NCBI RefSeq assembly: GCF_003219795.1
Contig: NZ_QJVC01000004.1
Coordinates: 295,384-359,383 of the forward strand
Reading direction: 5' to 3'
Source of the DNA: Arthrobacter psychrolactophilus
GTDB taxonomy: Bacteria; Actinomycetota; Actinomycetes; Actinomycetales; Micrococcaceae
DNA length: 64,000 nt
Numbering within the stretch: position 1 is the first letter of the stretch; each line of letters starts with the position of its first letter. The notes under the pieces are model-generated. The model saw only the letters and a program-made list of their open reading frames with translations. It was not told the origin of the DNA and searched no databases. Positions 24,799 through 33,645 of the stretch are shown here, one piece after another. Both the position numbers and the translations under genes were made by a program.

Positions 24799-25077
24799 AT
24801 GGCTTTTGGTCGACGCAATCGACGTCCTTCGCTCCTTGGCACGGCAGCGCGAACCGCGGTGATTGCAGGAACTGCCACGGCGGCCAGCAATGCCGTCAAC
24901 GCCAAGGCTGCAAACCAGCAGGCCGCTGTCGCTCCGGCTGTGGCGACTCCACTCGCGGCTCCTGCCGTTCCCGAAGATGACCTACTCACCCGGCTTGAAC
25001 GACTAGCCGCACTACACGCCTCGGGCGCTCTCAGCGAGAGCGAGTTTGCGGCCGTGAAAGCCACCCTGATTCCTTAA
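24799..25077 (+). CDS. Small SHOCT-domain protein
   Basis: The 92-aa protein opens with a basic stretch (MAFGRRNRRPSLLGTAARTAVIAGTATAASNAV) that may be a weak membrane-associating helix, then an Ala/Pro linker, and ends with a SHOCT motif (LLTRLERLAALHASGALSESEFAAVKATLI). SHOCT domains are short C-terminal oligomerisation or interaction modules of unknown detail. ATG 24799 has TTGGAG 7 bp upstream. No partner gene is evident. Confidence 0.8.
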   Translation: MAFGRRNRRPSLLGTAARTAVIAGTATAASNAVNAKAANQQAAVAPAVATPLAAPAVPEDDLLTRLERLAALHASGALSESEFAAVKATLIP

Positions 25078-25224
25078 ACAGACCAAGTCTCACTTCGCCG
25101 CCGTCGAACTTTCATCTTTTTCTCTCGGCGGTGGTTCATGCGTGTCACTGGTCAGAAGCACCCCACCTCACGGGCTAGAATCAATAGCGGAACGCTCGTG
25201 GCCATGCGCTACGAATCTTCCAGT

Positions 25225-25295
25225 GCGGGCGTAGCTCAATGGTAGAGCGCTAGCTTCCCAAGCTCGATACGCGGGTTCGATTCCCGTCGCCCGCT
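25225..25295 (+). tRNA. tRNA-Gly (anticodon CCC)
   Basis: A 71-nt cloverleaf: acceptor GCGGGCG/CGCCCGC, D arm GCTC-AATGGTA-GAGC, anticodon loop TTCCCAA (anticodon CCC), T arm GCGGG-TTCGATT-CCCGT and discriminator T. The CCA end is not encoded. The anticodon stem CTAGC/GCTCG has one T-C mismatch at pair 28-42. A TAGAAT at 25176-25181 may be the promoter -10. Confidence 0.93.
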
Positions 25296-25301
25296 CCGCG
25301 T

Positions 25302-25343
25302 AACTGTAGCCCCTGTGAAAAACCGCAGGGGCTACAGTTCTTT
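25302..25343 (+). terminator. Rho-independent terminator after tRNA-Gly
   Basis: AACTGTAGCCCCTG (25302-25315) pairs perfectly with CAGGGGCTACAGTT (25326-25339), with a 10-nt A-rich loop and TTCTTT across its end. Confidence 0.88.
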
Positions 25344-25407
25344 AAACTCAGGGTGCGTGTAGGGTCAGGCCATGGGGTCATTTTGGCCTCACCTTTAGGG
25401 AGCTGAC

Positions 25408-25542
25408 ATGGGCGACAAATCACCACGGCAAACCGCATCGAAGAAATCCAGCAAATCCATCAAGGAAAAACGCGCCGATAAGCGCGCCGGAGAGTCATCG
25501 GTGACGATCTCTGACAAACCCACGCCGACCAAAAAGAAATGA
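25408..25542 (+). CDS. Small lysine-rich basic protein
   Basis: This 44-codon gene begins ATG 25408 with a Shine-Dalgarno (AGGGAG, 25397-25402). The product MGDKSPRQTASKKSSKSIKE... is rich in Lys and Ser, has no hydrophobic core and is probably disordered. I recall similar short proteins starting MGDKSPRQ in other actinobacteria, of unknown function, but cannot check this here. Its TGA overlaps the ATG of the next gene (ATGA), so the two are co-translated. Confidence 0.7.
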   Translation: MGDKSPRQTASKKSSKSIKEKRADKRAGESSVTISDKPTPTKKK

Positions 25543-26702
25543 GTCCCGAAAATACCGGGCTGCTCCTGGGTGTTCTGGGGAAATCGCGTAAACCTGACGA
25601 ACGTCGCGCCCCCATTCACCCGGAGCATTTTTCCCGGATGGAAGACGATGTCCGGGCCCGGCTCATTGTTGAAGAAGGCTATGGCGAACGTTTCGGCATG
25701 TCCGACGACGTTCTGGCCACGCTAGTAGGCAAGGTCGCATCCCGCGAGGTCCTCCTTGCAGAATCAGATGTTGTCTTGCTGCCTAAACCTCAGGCCTCCG
25801 ATTTGGCTGATCTGAGAGACGGCCAAGTTCTCTGGGGCTGGCCGCATTGCGTGCAGGATCGCGCCATCACCCAATTAGCCATTGATAAGAAGCTGACGCT
25901 GATTGCCTTTGAGGCCATGAACCACTGGGGCTCCGACGGCGGATTCGGCCTTCACGTGTTTCACAAGAACAACGAGATTGCCGGTTATTCCTCCGTCATG
26001 CATTCGCTGGCGCTCACAGGTTCAACGGGAGATTACGGGCGCCGCCTCAAGGCCGTTGTGATTGGTTTTGGAGCGACGGCTCGCGGAGCGGTGACGGCAC
26101 TCAAAGCCCTCGGCATCAACGAGGTCCAGGTGTTGACGAGTCGCAGCGTGGCAGCGGTGGCCGCCCCGATCCACTCGGCCGAGATGCTGCAATTCGATTT
26201 CGCGCTCGAGGCACCGCACAAGGGCTTTGTCATGCTGGAGGACGGCGAAAAGCCGCTAAGTGAGTTCCTCGCCGAGTCCGACATCGTGGTCAATTGCACC
26301 TTGCAGGATCCCAACGATCCCATGACGTATTTAACGAAGGACGACCTTGACGCCTTCCGGCCCGGCAGCCTGATCGTGGATGTTTCCTGCGATGAGGGCA
26401 TGGGCTTCAGTTGGGCCCGCAGCACCACCTTCGAGGACCCCATGTTTACGGTGGGGCGGCACATCAATTACTACGCGGTTGATCATAGCCCCAGCTATTT
26501 GTGGAATTCCGCCACGTGGGAGATCAGTGAGGCGCTCTTGCCGTTTGTTGAAACGGTGTTGGCCGGCCGGGATGCCTGGGCGGAGTCTGATTCAATTCAG
26601 CGCGCCATTGAAATTTCCGACGGCGTCATCATCAACCCGGCAATTCTCGAGTTCCAGCAACGACAGGAAAGCTACCCACACCTGCCGCTGCCGGGACTCT
26701 AG
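25539..26702 (+). CDS. N5-(carboxyethyl)ornithine synthase-like dehydrogenase
   Basis: The 387-aa protein belongs to the alanine dehydrogenase/pyridine nucleotide transhydrogenase N-terminal superfamily: KPDERRAPIHPEHF at the start, EAMNHWGSDGGFGLHVFHKNNEIAGYSSVMHSL, and a Rossmann segment AVVIGFGATARGAVTALKALG. Motifs and length agree with N5-(carboxyethyl)ornithine synthase, which reductively condenses pyruvate with the side-chain amine of ornithine or lysine using NADPH. An alanine or saccharopine dehydrogenase is the main alternative; alanine dehydrogenases normally have a different N-terminus (RVALTP). It is coupled by a 4-bp overlap to a small basic protein gene. Confidence 0.72.
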   Translation: MSPENTGLLLGVLGKSRKPDERRAPIHPEHFSRMEDDVRARLIVEEGYGERFGMSDDVLATLVGKVASREVLLAESDVVLLPKPQASDLADLRDGQVLWGWPHCVQDRAITQLAIDKKLTLIAFEAMNHWGSDGGFGLHVFHKNNEIAGYSSVMHSLALTGSTGDYGRRLKAVVIGFGATARGAVTALKALGINEVQVLTSRSVAAVAAPIHSAEMLQFDFALEAPHKGFVMLEDGEKPLSEFLAESDIVVNCTLQDPNDPMTYLTKDDLDAFRPGSLIVDVSCDEGMGFSWARSTTFEDPMFTVGRHINYYAVDHSPSYLWNSATWEISEALLPFVETVLAGRDAWAESDSIQRAIEISDGVIINPAILEFQQRQESYPHLPLPGL

Positions 26703-26716
26703 CCCTCCCTTATCAC

Positions 26717-26736
26717 CGAGGTAGCCGGTTACCTCG
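26717..26736. terminator. 20-bp near-perfect palindrome between converging genes
   Basis: CGAGGTAGCCGGTTACCTCG matches its reverse complement at 18 of 20 positions. It covers the stop codon of the minus-strand MFS gene and lies 15 bp past the opposite gene's stop. There is no T-tract, so it is a weak bidirectional terminator candidate. Confidence 0.45.
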
Positions 26737-28021
26737 ACACGATATAGACCGGGCGGCGGGCGCTGCGCAGATTCATTTGCAGCGTCAGCTGCCCGCGCTG
26801 TGCCAGCACCAATCCAATAACGACGGCGGCCAGCAACGGCATACCGCCGGCCACCACCATGGCCCACTGGACTCCCCAGTGTTCGGCCAGCGCGCCCATG
26901 AGTGGACCGCCCATGGCTTGCCCGCCCAGGAGCACCATGACGTACAGGCTCATGACGCGGCCGCGGATGGAAACATTCGTGGACATCTGAACCAACTGAT
27001 TGGCGCTCGTCAGGAACAACAATGAGGCAAAACCTGCCACTACCATCACGGCACCAAAGGTAAACATATTGGGAGCCGCGGACGCGATGATCAGCAGGAC
27101 ACCATACGAGCCCGCCGCTGTCATGACGCCGCGCAAGCGAAGTTTTGCGATCCGAGTCGAAGCCAGCGCACCACACAGTGCGCCCAGAGCAACAAGTGTG
27201 TTCAGGAGGCCGTAGCCACCCGCACCAACTTTGAAGACGTCATTGGCGTAGGCGGCCATCAAGACGGCCAGGCTCAGTCCGAAGACGGCAAAGACTGCAG
27301 CCATGATCGCCGGCCAGAAGATGGTCGGTTTCCCTAGTGCATACCGGACGCCCTCCATGAGTTGGCCCTTGGCACGCTTCACCGGCGGCATCGTCAGCAG
27401 TTCCGACGAGCGAATCATCATGAGCGAGACCACCGTGATCAAACACGCGAGGGCGTTGGCGGCGAAGGCCCAACCACCGCCAACGGCCATGATCAAGACA
27501 CCGCTGACGGCGGGGCCCACCATCCCGCCAAGCTGGAAGATCGAGGAGTTCAGGCTAATCGCATTGCGGAGCTGCGTTGGGCCGACCAATTCATTGACAA
27601 AAACCTGTCGGGCCGGCTGATCAGCCACGACCACGAGGCCAAGAACAAAGGCGATCAGGTAGATGTGCCACACCTCCAAATGCCCCGTCAGGGCCAGCAC
27701 GGCCATCAGGGCCGCCAACAAACCCGCCGCGCCTTGGCTCATCATCAGGATGAGTCGCTTCGAATAGCGATCGGCCAAGATTCCGCCCAGTGGCATCAGG
27801 AGCAGCGAGGGCACAAACTGCATAAAGACGGTGATTCCGACGGCGGTGACGGAACCCGAGAGCTCCAACACCATCCAGTCTTGCGCCACCCGCTGCATCC
27901 ACACCGCGATGACGGCCACAATATTGGCGGAGGCAAAAATTCGGTAGTTACGGATCTTGAGCGAGGAAAAGGTCTGACTCCACGGGGGACGAGTCGTCAC
28001 GAGATTGATGGGGGCGGTCAT
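26729..28021 (-). CDS. MFS transporter (enterobactin-exporter/DHA3-like)
   Basis: A 430-aa protein with 12 helices. The start SLKIRNYRIFASANIVAVIAVWMQRVAQDWMVLELSGSVTAVGI and the motif-A-like loop GGILADRYSKRLILMMSQG mark the DHA3/EntS-like MFS branch that exports drugs or siderophores. ATG 28021 (MTAPINLVTTRPPWSQTF) is chosen because it directly precedes the conserved NYR(I/L)F start; in-frame sequence upstream runs into the divergent LysR promoter region. The divergent LysR regulator at 28184 probably controls it. Confidence 0.85.
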   Translation of the reverse strand: MTAPINLVTTRPPWSQTFSSLKIRNYRIFASANIVAVIAVWMQRVAQDWMVLELSGSVTAVGITVFMQFVPSLLLMPLGGILADRYSKRLILMMSQGAAGLLAALMAVLALTGHLEVWHIYLIAFVLGLVVVADQPARQVFVNELVGPTQLRNAISLNSSIFQLGGMVGPAVSGVLIMAVGGGWAFAANALACLITVVSLMMIRSSELLTMPPVKRAKGQLMEGVRYALGKPTIFWPAIMAAVFAVFGLSLAVLMAAYANDVFKVGAGGYGLLNTLVALGALCGALASTRIAKLRLRGVMTAAGSYGVLLIIASAAPNMFTFGAVMVVAGFASLLFLTSANQLVQMSTNVSIRGRVMSLYVMVLLGGQAMGGPLMGALAEHWGVQWAMVVAGGMPLLAAVVIGLVLAQRGQLTLQMNLRSARRPVYIVSR

Positions 28022-28183
28022 GGCAGCGTTCGTCGGTGCTGGTGGGGGCGTCAACGCGTTCGTCCTGGGTGTGGTGGGCGGATAGGTAGCTATCTCTCCA
28101 ACCCTAGGCTGCGGTGAATTATGTAGAAAGGGTATGGTCCTTATAAATACTATTGAGATTCGTAATAGTTTCGGGGAGCGCCC

Positions 28184-29059
28184 ATGCCAGAAGCACCACT
28201 TTTTGATCCGATTCAACTCAAGAGTTTCTTGACCGTCGCCGAAACTCGCAATTTCACTCGCGCGGCCGAACGCCTAGGCATCAGCCAACCAACTGTCAGC
28301 CAACATGTCCGCAAACTAGAGCAAGCCGCAGGGCGAATCTTGATCACCCGCGACACCCGCGAGGTACGACTAACGGACAACGGGGACGCCATGGCCGGAT
28401 TTGCCCGGTCGATTCTGGCCGCCAATGACATTGCAACGCGCTACTTCTCCGGCGCCGCGATGCGCGGTCGGCTGCGGTTTGGAACAGCCGATGACCTGGC
28501 CATCACGGGCTTGCCCCGCATCTTGCGCGAGTTCCGTCAGCTGTACCCACAGATCAACCTCGAACTAACGGTGAGCCAGAGCGACCAGCTCTATCGTCGG
28601 CTCAAGGCCGGGGCCTTGGATCTGGTGTTTGTGAAGTGGGTGGCCAGCGAGCAGGAAGGTGAAGTCGTCAAACACGACAGCTTCGCCTGGGTGGGACTGG
28701 AAGAAACCATGCTGGAACCGGGCGCACCCGTTCCGATCATTGCCTACCCCGCGCCGAGCGTGAGCCGCAAGCTCGCGCTCGATGCCTTGGAGAACGCCGG
28801 ACGTACCTGGCGCGTCACCTGCACAACAAAACAGATCAGCGGCGTGCTCGCGGCACTGCGGGCAGGCATTGGCATCGCCGTCATGCCGACGTCCTTGATT
28901 CCCGAGGATCTGAAGGTCATTACGAAGCGTTTTGATTTGCCACCCGTGGGCGATGTTGACTTCACCTTAATCCGGAACCCCGTGGCGAACACCGAGGTCA
29001 TCGATGCGCTCACCCGCGCCATCATGGGACGCAAATTGACACCCGTCGCCAGACGGTGA
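28184..29059 (+). CDS. LysR-family transcriptional regulator
   Basis: The 291-aa protein has the N-terminal winged HTH (FDPIQLKSFLTVAETRNFTRAAERLGISQPTVSQHVRKLEQAAGRILITRDTREVRLTDNGDAM) and a C-terminal substrate-binding domain in two lobes. It is transcribed away from the MFS gene across 162 bp, the usual arrangement for a LysR regulator and its target. GGGGAG precedes ATG 28184. The ligand cannot be read from the sequence. Confidence 0.92.
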   Translation: MPEAPLFDPIQLKSFLTVAETRNFTRAAERLGISQPTVSQHVRKLEQAAGRILITRDTREVRLTDNGDAMAGFARSILAANDIATRYFSGAAMRGRLRFGTADDLAITGLPRILREFRQLYPQINLELTVSQSDQLYRRLKAGALDLVFVKWVASEQEGEVVKHDSFAWVGLEETMLEPGAPVPIIAYPAPSVSRKLALDALENAGRTWRVTCTTKQISGVLAALRAGIGIAVMPTSLIPEDLKVITKRFDLPPVGDVDFTLIRNPVANTEVIDALTRAIMGRKLTPVARR

Positions 29060-29119
29060 GTGTGACGGAGACGCACTTCACAAGCCTTATTGGCCGTGCA
29101 GCGGTAGACTTATCCCGTT

Positions 29120-29533
29120 ATGATGCGAACCATTTTTAAATCCAAAATCCACCGCGCAACCGTCACTCATGCAGATCTACATTACGTAGGCTCCGTGACC
29201 GTGGACGCCGATCTACTAGATGCTGCCGACATTCTGCCGGGAGAACTGGTTTCCATTGTGGACATCACCAACGGTGCCCGCCTAGAGACCTACACGATTG
29301 CTGGCGAGCGCGGTTCGGGTGTCATCGGCATCAACGGTGCCGCCGCCCACCTCGTGGGTGTTGGCGATCTCGTCATCTTGATCACCTACGCCCAAATGAC
29401 CACTGCCGAGGCACTCGACTACGTCCCCTCGGTTGTTCATGTCGACGCGGACAACAAGATTGTGCACCTGGGCAGCGACCCGGCCGAGGCCATCACCGAG
29501 GGCCTGTTGCGCCCCGCCTTTGCACAACCCTAA
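29120..29533 (+). CDS. panD: Aspartate 1-decarboxylase (pyruvoyl-dependent)
   Basis: This 137-aa protein has the self-processing site G24-S25 in [14 protein letters not shown]; cleavage there yields the pyruvoyl cofactor on the alpha chain. Family residues K9, Y58-region [20 protein letters not shown] are present. PanD makes beta-alanine from aspartate for pantothenate. The first of two consecutive ATGs (29120) aligns with MIRT of E. coli PanD. A TAGACT hexamer (29105-29110) lies 9 nt before the start and there is no Shine-Dalgarno. Confidence 0.94.
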   Translation: MMRTIFKSKIHRATVTHADLHYVGSVTVDADLLDAADILPGELVSIVDITNGARLETYTIAGERGSGVIGINGAAAHLVGVGDLVILITYAQMTTAEALDYVPSVVHVDADNKIVHLGSDPAEAITEGLLRPAFAQP

Positions 29534-29746
29534 AGAACCATTATTGCGAGACTCCCTCGAAGCATGACTGCTGCGCCCCGCCATGTCGCGGCAGCACTGG
29601 TGGCCCATCGTGGAGCACTTTCTACTCACACACGGAGAGCAGCCGTAGCCCAGAGTCACGGACCTCGCTTCATTTTGCCAATAAAGGGCACTCCCTGCTT
29701 AGGGTGGTGATGTGCCAATACCCAAAACCATCACCGTAGCGCCCCC

Positions 29747-30673
29747 GTGCTAGCCGTCATCGAGGGATTCTCGGTTGTCTGGCTCGTCATTTTGGTGGGC
29801 TGGTTTGTTGGGCGCCGAAAGGTCCTCGGGGACAACGCCCAACTAGTCCTCAGCCGACTATCGTTCTTTGTGGCGAGTCCGGCCCTACTTGTGGAAACCC
29901 TCTCCCGGGCAGAGTTGCAGACCGTGTTTGCCGCACCCTTATTGGTGGCCGCGGCCGGCGCTGTCATTACCGGTGGCAGCTATTTACTGATTGTCCGGTT
30001 CTGGCTCAAGCGCAAACTCGCCGAGTCCCTCGTCTCGGCCATGTCCTCCTCTACCGCCAATGCGGCAAATCTCGGTATCCCTATTGCCGCCTATGTTTTG
30101 GGTGACGCCGCCTTGATCGCCCCGGTTCTGGTCTTCCAATTGGCCTTCTACACCCCCTGCTATTTAATGCTTCTGGACAGCATCACGAGCGGGCGCCGCG
30201 CCACCCCGGGACGTGTTCTGCTGCAGATCGTGCGTAATCCCATGATCATTGGCACGGCCGTGGGTTTGGTCTTGGCCAGCACCGGCTGGGCCTTGCCTAA
30301 TCTGATTGCCGAGCCGCTGCACCTGGTAGCAGGTGCCGCCATTCCGGCGATTTTGATTGCCTTCGGAATGTCCTTGGGGACTACCAAGCCGCTCTCTGCT
30401 GCTGACGGCAGACGCCCTGACATCCTGCTGAGCACCGGCTTTAAGCTCATCTTGCACCCGCTCGTTGCCTTCCTCTTGGGGCACTTTGCCCTCGGCATGA
30501 GCGGGGCGGCACTCTTCGCCGTCGTGGTTGCCGCGGCGCTACCAACAGCGCAAAATGTGTACGTCACGAGCCAGCGCTACCAGGTGGGACTCGCCGTCGC
30601 CAAGGACACCGTCCTTCTGACGACAGTGCTCGCCATTCCCGCCATGTTTGGCGTGGCATTCTTGTTGGGCTGA
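29747..30673 (+). CDS. AEC-family (auxin efflux carrier-like) transporter
   Basis: The 308-aa protein has about ten helices in two halves with the membrane-transport (Mem_trans) pattern: SVVWLVILVGWFVGRRKVLG, then SSTANAANLGIPIAAYVLGDAALIAPVLVFQLAFYTP and PTAQNVYVTSQRYQVG. In bacteria such carriers move dicarboxylates or unknown organic anions. The start is GTG 29747. No operon partner. The 213 bp between panD and this gene contain only a weak hairpin (TGCTG-CCGC ... GCGG-CAGCA around 29569-29598). Confidence 0.82.
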   Translation: MLAVIEGFSVVWLVILVGWFVGRRKVLGDNAQLVLSRLSFFVASPALLVETLSRAELQTVFAAPLLVAAAGAVITGGSYLLIVRFWLKRKLAESLVSAMSSSTANAANLGIPIAAYVLGDAALIAPVLVFQLAFYTPCYLMLLDSITSGRRATPGRVLLQIVRNPMIIGTAVGLVLASTGWALPNLIAEPLHLVAGAAIPAILIAFGMSLGTTKPLSAADGRRPDILLSTGFKLILHPLVAFLLGHFALGMSGAALFAVVVAAALPTAQNVYVTSQRYQVGLAVAKDTVLLTTVLAIPAMFGVAFLLG

Positions 30674-30728
30674 GCTACACACGCCGCAATCTAATGGCGC
30701 AATGCGGCATAGCGAATCGGGCTCGCGG

Positions 30729-30734
30729 TACGCT
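30729..30734 (+). promoter_or_regulatory. Candidate leaderless -10 for the HerA-like gene
   Basis: TACGCT followed by TTCGTC (6 nt) and ATG 30741. No Shine-Dalgarno. Confidence 0.5.
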
Positions 30735-30740
30735 TTCGTC

Positions 30741-32327
30741 ATGGCTACCAAAACCCCTGCAGAGCTGATCGCCACGATTTCGGCCGGCTACACATTCACT
30801 GGTTCCTCAATCGCCTTAGGCGCCGCCATGGTGGACGGCACTGTTCACCCAGAGGCGCAGGTATCGCTGCCGCTCGCCATGATGAACCGTCATGGCCTCG
30901 TGGCCGGAGCCACCGGAACCGGCAAGACCGTGACCCTTCACATGATTGCCGAGCAGCTTTCCACCGCCGGCGTCCCGGTCTTCATGGCCGATATCAAGGG
31001 CGACCTGACAGGCCTTGCCACGGCAGCCGAAGCCAGCGAAAAGCTCACCGCCCGCACTGAGGCACTCGGCCAGCAGTGGGAGTCCAAGGCCTTCCCCGTC
31101 GAATTCCTGGCCTTGGGCGGTAACGGAAATGGTGTTCCCGTCCGCGCCACCATCACCTCCTTTGGCCCGATCTTGCTGGCCCGTGTCCTTGATCTGAATG
31201 AAACGCAGGAATCCAGCCTGCAATTGGTGTTCCACTATGCCGACTCCAAGGGCCTTGAGCTCTACGATCTGAAGGATCTCCGAGCCGTCATTCAATTCCT
31301 CTCCTCGGATGAGGGCAAGGACGATCTCAAGGAACTCGGCGGGCTCTCCAAGGCCACCGCCGGCGTCATCCTGCGCAACTTGATCACGCTCGATGCTCAG
31401 GGCCTGGGCGAATTCTTTGGCATGCCGGAATTCGACACGGCCGAGCTGCTTCGCATTGCGCCCGACGGCCGCGGCGTCATCACTTGTCTGGAACTCCCCA
31501 GCATCCAGGACAAGCCGTTGCTGTTCTCCACCTTCCTCATGTGGCTCCTGGCAGACCTGTTCCGCGACTTGCCCGAGGTGGGCGATGTGGACAAGCCCAA
31601 GCTCGTGTTCTTCTTTGACGAGGCCCACCTGCTATTCAATGGCGCCAGCAAGGCCTTCCTGACGGCCATCACGCAGACCGTCCGCCTCATTCGTTCCAAG
31701 GGTGTTGGCATCTTCTTTGTCACCCAGACCCCCAAGGACGTGCCGGCCGACGTCCTGGCCCAGCTCGCCAACCGCGTGCAGCATGCCCTGCGCGCCTTCA
31801 CACCCGATGATGCCAAGGCGCTCAAGGCCACCGTCTCAACCTTCCCCACCAGCGATTACGATCTCGAGGAAGTCCTCACGAGCGCTGGAATTGGTGAGGC
31901 CGTCGTGACAGTCATGAACGAAAATGGCTCGCCCACACCTGTCGCCCTGACGCGGCTGCGCGCCCCCGGTTCGGTCATGGGTCCCAGCCCGGAGGCTGCC
32001 GTGCAGGCCGTCATCTCCGCCTCGTCCCTGCTGCCCAGCTATGGGACGGCCGTGGATCCCGTCTCCGCGTATGAGAAACTTCAGACTCCCCCGCCTGCCG
32101 CCAGCACCGGCCCCGCGGTCGGCACTCCGCTGCCCCCTCCCCCTCCTCCCGTCGAGCTTCCGGCTCCCTCGAACGACGGCGGCGGCATCGCCTCCGACGT
32201 TATCGGCGCCTTGGGCGGGGCTCTTGGCGGCGGGCTGAAGTCCATGGTGCGCTCCATGGGTACCTCCCTGGGACGGAACCTCATGCGTGACATGTTTGGC
32301 ACGGCGCCCCGGAAGCGCCGACGCTGA
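30741..32327 (+). CDS. HerA-like ATPase (DUF853 family)
   Basis: The 528-aa protein is a P-loop ATPase of the FtsK/HerA group: Walker A GATGTGKT (56-63), Walker B LVFFFDEAHLLF (about 285), and the sensor-like KGVGIFFVTQTPKDVPADVLAQLANRVQHALRAF. The C-terminus has a Pro-rich linker and a Gly-rich amphipathic tail (GGALGGGLKSMVRSMG). The family is widespread in proteobacteria and actinobacteria and its role is unsettled; DNA translocation is presumed from the fold. ATG 30741 is preceded by TACGCT and 6 nt without a Shine-Dalgarno. Confidence 0.85.
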   Translation: MATKTPAELIATISAGYTFTGSSIALGAAMVDGTVHPEAQVSLPLAMMNRHGLVAGATGTGKTVTLHMIAEQLSTAGVPVFMADIKGDLTGLATAAEASEKLTARTEALGQQWESKAFPVEFLALGGNGNGVPVRATITSFGPILLARVLDLNETQESSLQLVFHYADSKGLELYDLKDLRAVIQFLSSDEGKDDLKELGGLSKATAGVILRNLITLDAQGLGEFFGMPEFDTAELLRIAPDGRGVITCLELPSIQDKPLLFSTFLMWLLADLFRDLPEVGDVDKPKLVFFFDEAHLLFNGASKAFLTAITQTVRLIRSKGVGIFFVTQTPKDVPADVLAQLANRVQHALRAFTPDDAKALKATVSTFPTSDYDLEEVLTSAGIGEAVVTVMNENGSPTPVALTRLRAPGSVMGPSPEAAVQAVISASSLLPSYGTAVDPVSAYEKLQTPPPAASTGPAVGTPLPPPPPPVELPAPSNDGGGIASDVIGALGGALGGGLKSMVRSMGTSLGRNLMRDMFGTAPRKRRR

Positions 32328-32349
32328 TCCAGAATCAGATGAGAACACC

Positions 32350-33399
32350 ATGAGATATGACCTGGCACCCTCGATTCCGGATGCTGCCGCCGAAGCCGGT
32401 ACAGTGGACGGCGTGAACAACGGGACCCAACTCATCAAGATCGCCGCGGCGTGGCTCATGATCTTCATGCTGGGCATCGCCGCTGCCATCGTGACCATTA
32501 CGGTGGTCAACACCGAAAAGTTTGGTCCGGAAAGTACCGTCTCGAACTACCTGAAGGCACTCAAGGAGGGCGACGGTGCCAAGGCTCTGGGGCTGTTACA
32601 CGCTACGGTGCCGTCGGCCAATGCGGCAGCCTTAGACGGGGAAGCCCTGGCCGAATCCCAAAAAAAGCTTGCGTCCATCACACTGTCCGAGCCCGTCGAC
32701 GCCCCCGACGGGCAGAAGCTCGTGACCGTCTCGTACACAATTGACGGCGCCCCCATGAGCACAGAGTTCCGGCTGACCTCGGGCCCCAATCAGTGGCTGT
32801 TCTTCAACAGCTGGGATATCGTTCCCACAAAATTGCCCACCATCTCCGCATCCGTGGTCAATGCCAATCAGGCCAGCATCAACGGTGCCGTGGCCAATAT
32901 GCCGGACGGCAAAAACACCTTTGCCGTGTTTTACCCCGGCAGCTACGAGCTGGAGTACCGCTCGGCGCTCTTTGCCGCCCCGCCTGTCTCACGCAACGTG
33001 AGCGGACCGGGGCAGTCTGTTCCCGCCGTCGGGCTGGCCACAGGGCCCACCAGCGATCTGTTGAGTCAGGTGGATGCGACCATCCGCAAGTATCTGGACT
33101 CGTGCACCCAGCAGGCGGTACTCATGCCCACGGGCTGCCCCATGAGCGCGGCCACCGATAACCGCGTGGTGTCGGAGGTGGCGTGGTCGGTCGTGGAATA
33201 CCCGGCCATCACTATTTCACCCTTTGGCGGGCAATGGATTCTGTCGCCCATGAACGTCAAGGCCCAGGTTGCGTATGACGGCCAGGATCTCTTCACGGGT
33301 CTCATCGACGAGGTCAAGGACGTTGAGGACTTTGGTTTCACGGCGAAACTGGCGATCTCGGGTACCAATGTGTCCGTGACACCCGTGGTCAGCTACTAA
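32350..33399 (+). CDS. Membrane-anchored extracytoplasmic hypothetical protein
   Basis: This 349-aa protein has a ~37-residue cytoplasmic N-terminus, one membrane helix (IAAAWLMIFMLGIAAAIVTITVV) and a long outside part. The outside part starts with a short domain resembling DUF4878/lumazine-binding-like modules (VSNYLKALKEGDGAKALGLLHA) and goes on with beta-rich sequence and two cysteines about 10 residues apart (SCTQQAVLMPTGCPM). I do not recognise a function. It starts 22 bp after the HerA-like gene and may be co-transcribed. Confidence 0.65.
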   Translation: MRYDLAPSIPDAAAEAGTVDGVNNGTQLIKIAAAWLMIFMLGIAAAIVTITVVNTEKFGPESTVSNYLKALKEGDGAKALGLLHATVPSANAAALDGEALAESQKKLASITLSEPVDAPDGQKLVTVSYTIDGAPMSTEFRLTSGPNQWLFFNSWDIVPTKLPTISASVVNANQASINGAVANMPDGKNTFAVFYPGSYELEYRSALFAAPPVSRNVSGPGQSVPAVGLATGPTSDLLSQVDATIRKYLDSCTQQAVLMPTGCPMSAATDNRVVSEVAWSVVEYPAITISPFGGQWILSPMNVKAQVAYDGQDLFTGLIDEVKDVEDFGFTAKLAISGTNVSVTPVVSY

Positions 33400-33515
33400 G
33401 CCACTCCGCAGCTAAGGGACATGCCCCGCCGTAGGCTCGGCTTTCGTGTTTGGCCCCTCATGTACGACGGCGTGACCCTCACCTTCCGCTGCAGCTCGGA
33501 AAATCCGGGCCGCTC

Positions 33516-33576
33516 GTCGACTCGGCATGTAACGCCCTTATCGAAGCGGTTTAAGGGCGTGATCTGGCGAGTCAAC
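33516..33576. repeat. Dispersed palindromic element, copy 1
   Basis: A 61-bp imperfect palindrome: left arm 33516-33540 and right arm 33552-33576 match at about 20 of 25 positions around a short loop. The right arm contains GGGCGTGATCTG and AGTCAAC. A second, better-paired copy is at 44728-44788. Both sit between converging genes. Confidence 0.7.
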
Positions 33577-33601
33577 GCAGGGTCAGACCAAATGAAGACT
33601 G

Positions 33602-33636
33602 AAAGGGCGGCTCGGAAAAATCCGAGCCGCCCTTTT
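33602..33636. terminator. Bidirectional rho-independent terminator
   Basis: AAAGGGCGGCTCGGA (33602-33616), loop AAAA, TCCGAGCCGCCCTTT (33621-33635): a perfect 15-bp stem with T-runs on both strands. A degenerate relative (CAGCTCGG-AAAA-TCCGGGCCGC) occurs just upstream near 33492-33514. Confidence 0.88.
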
Positions 33637-33645
33637 CGACTTTAA

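Noticed and set aside
30816-31628. 270-aa antisense frame across the HerA-like ATPase
   Set aside because: The plus-strand gene has intact Walker motifs; the antisense product is His/Gly-rich low-quality sequence.
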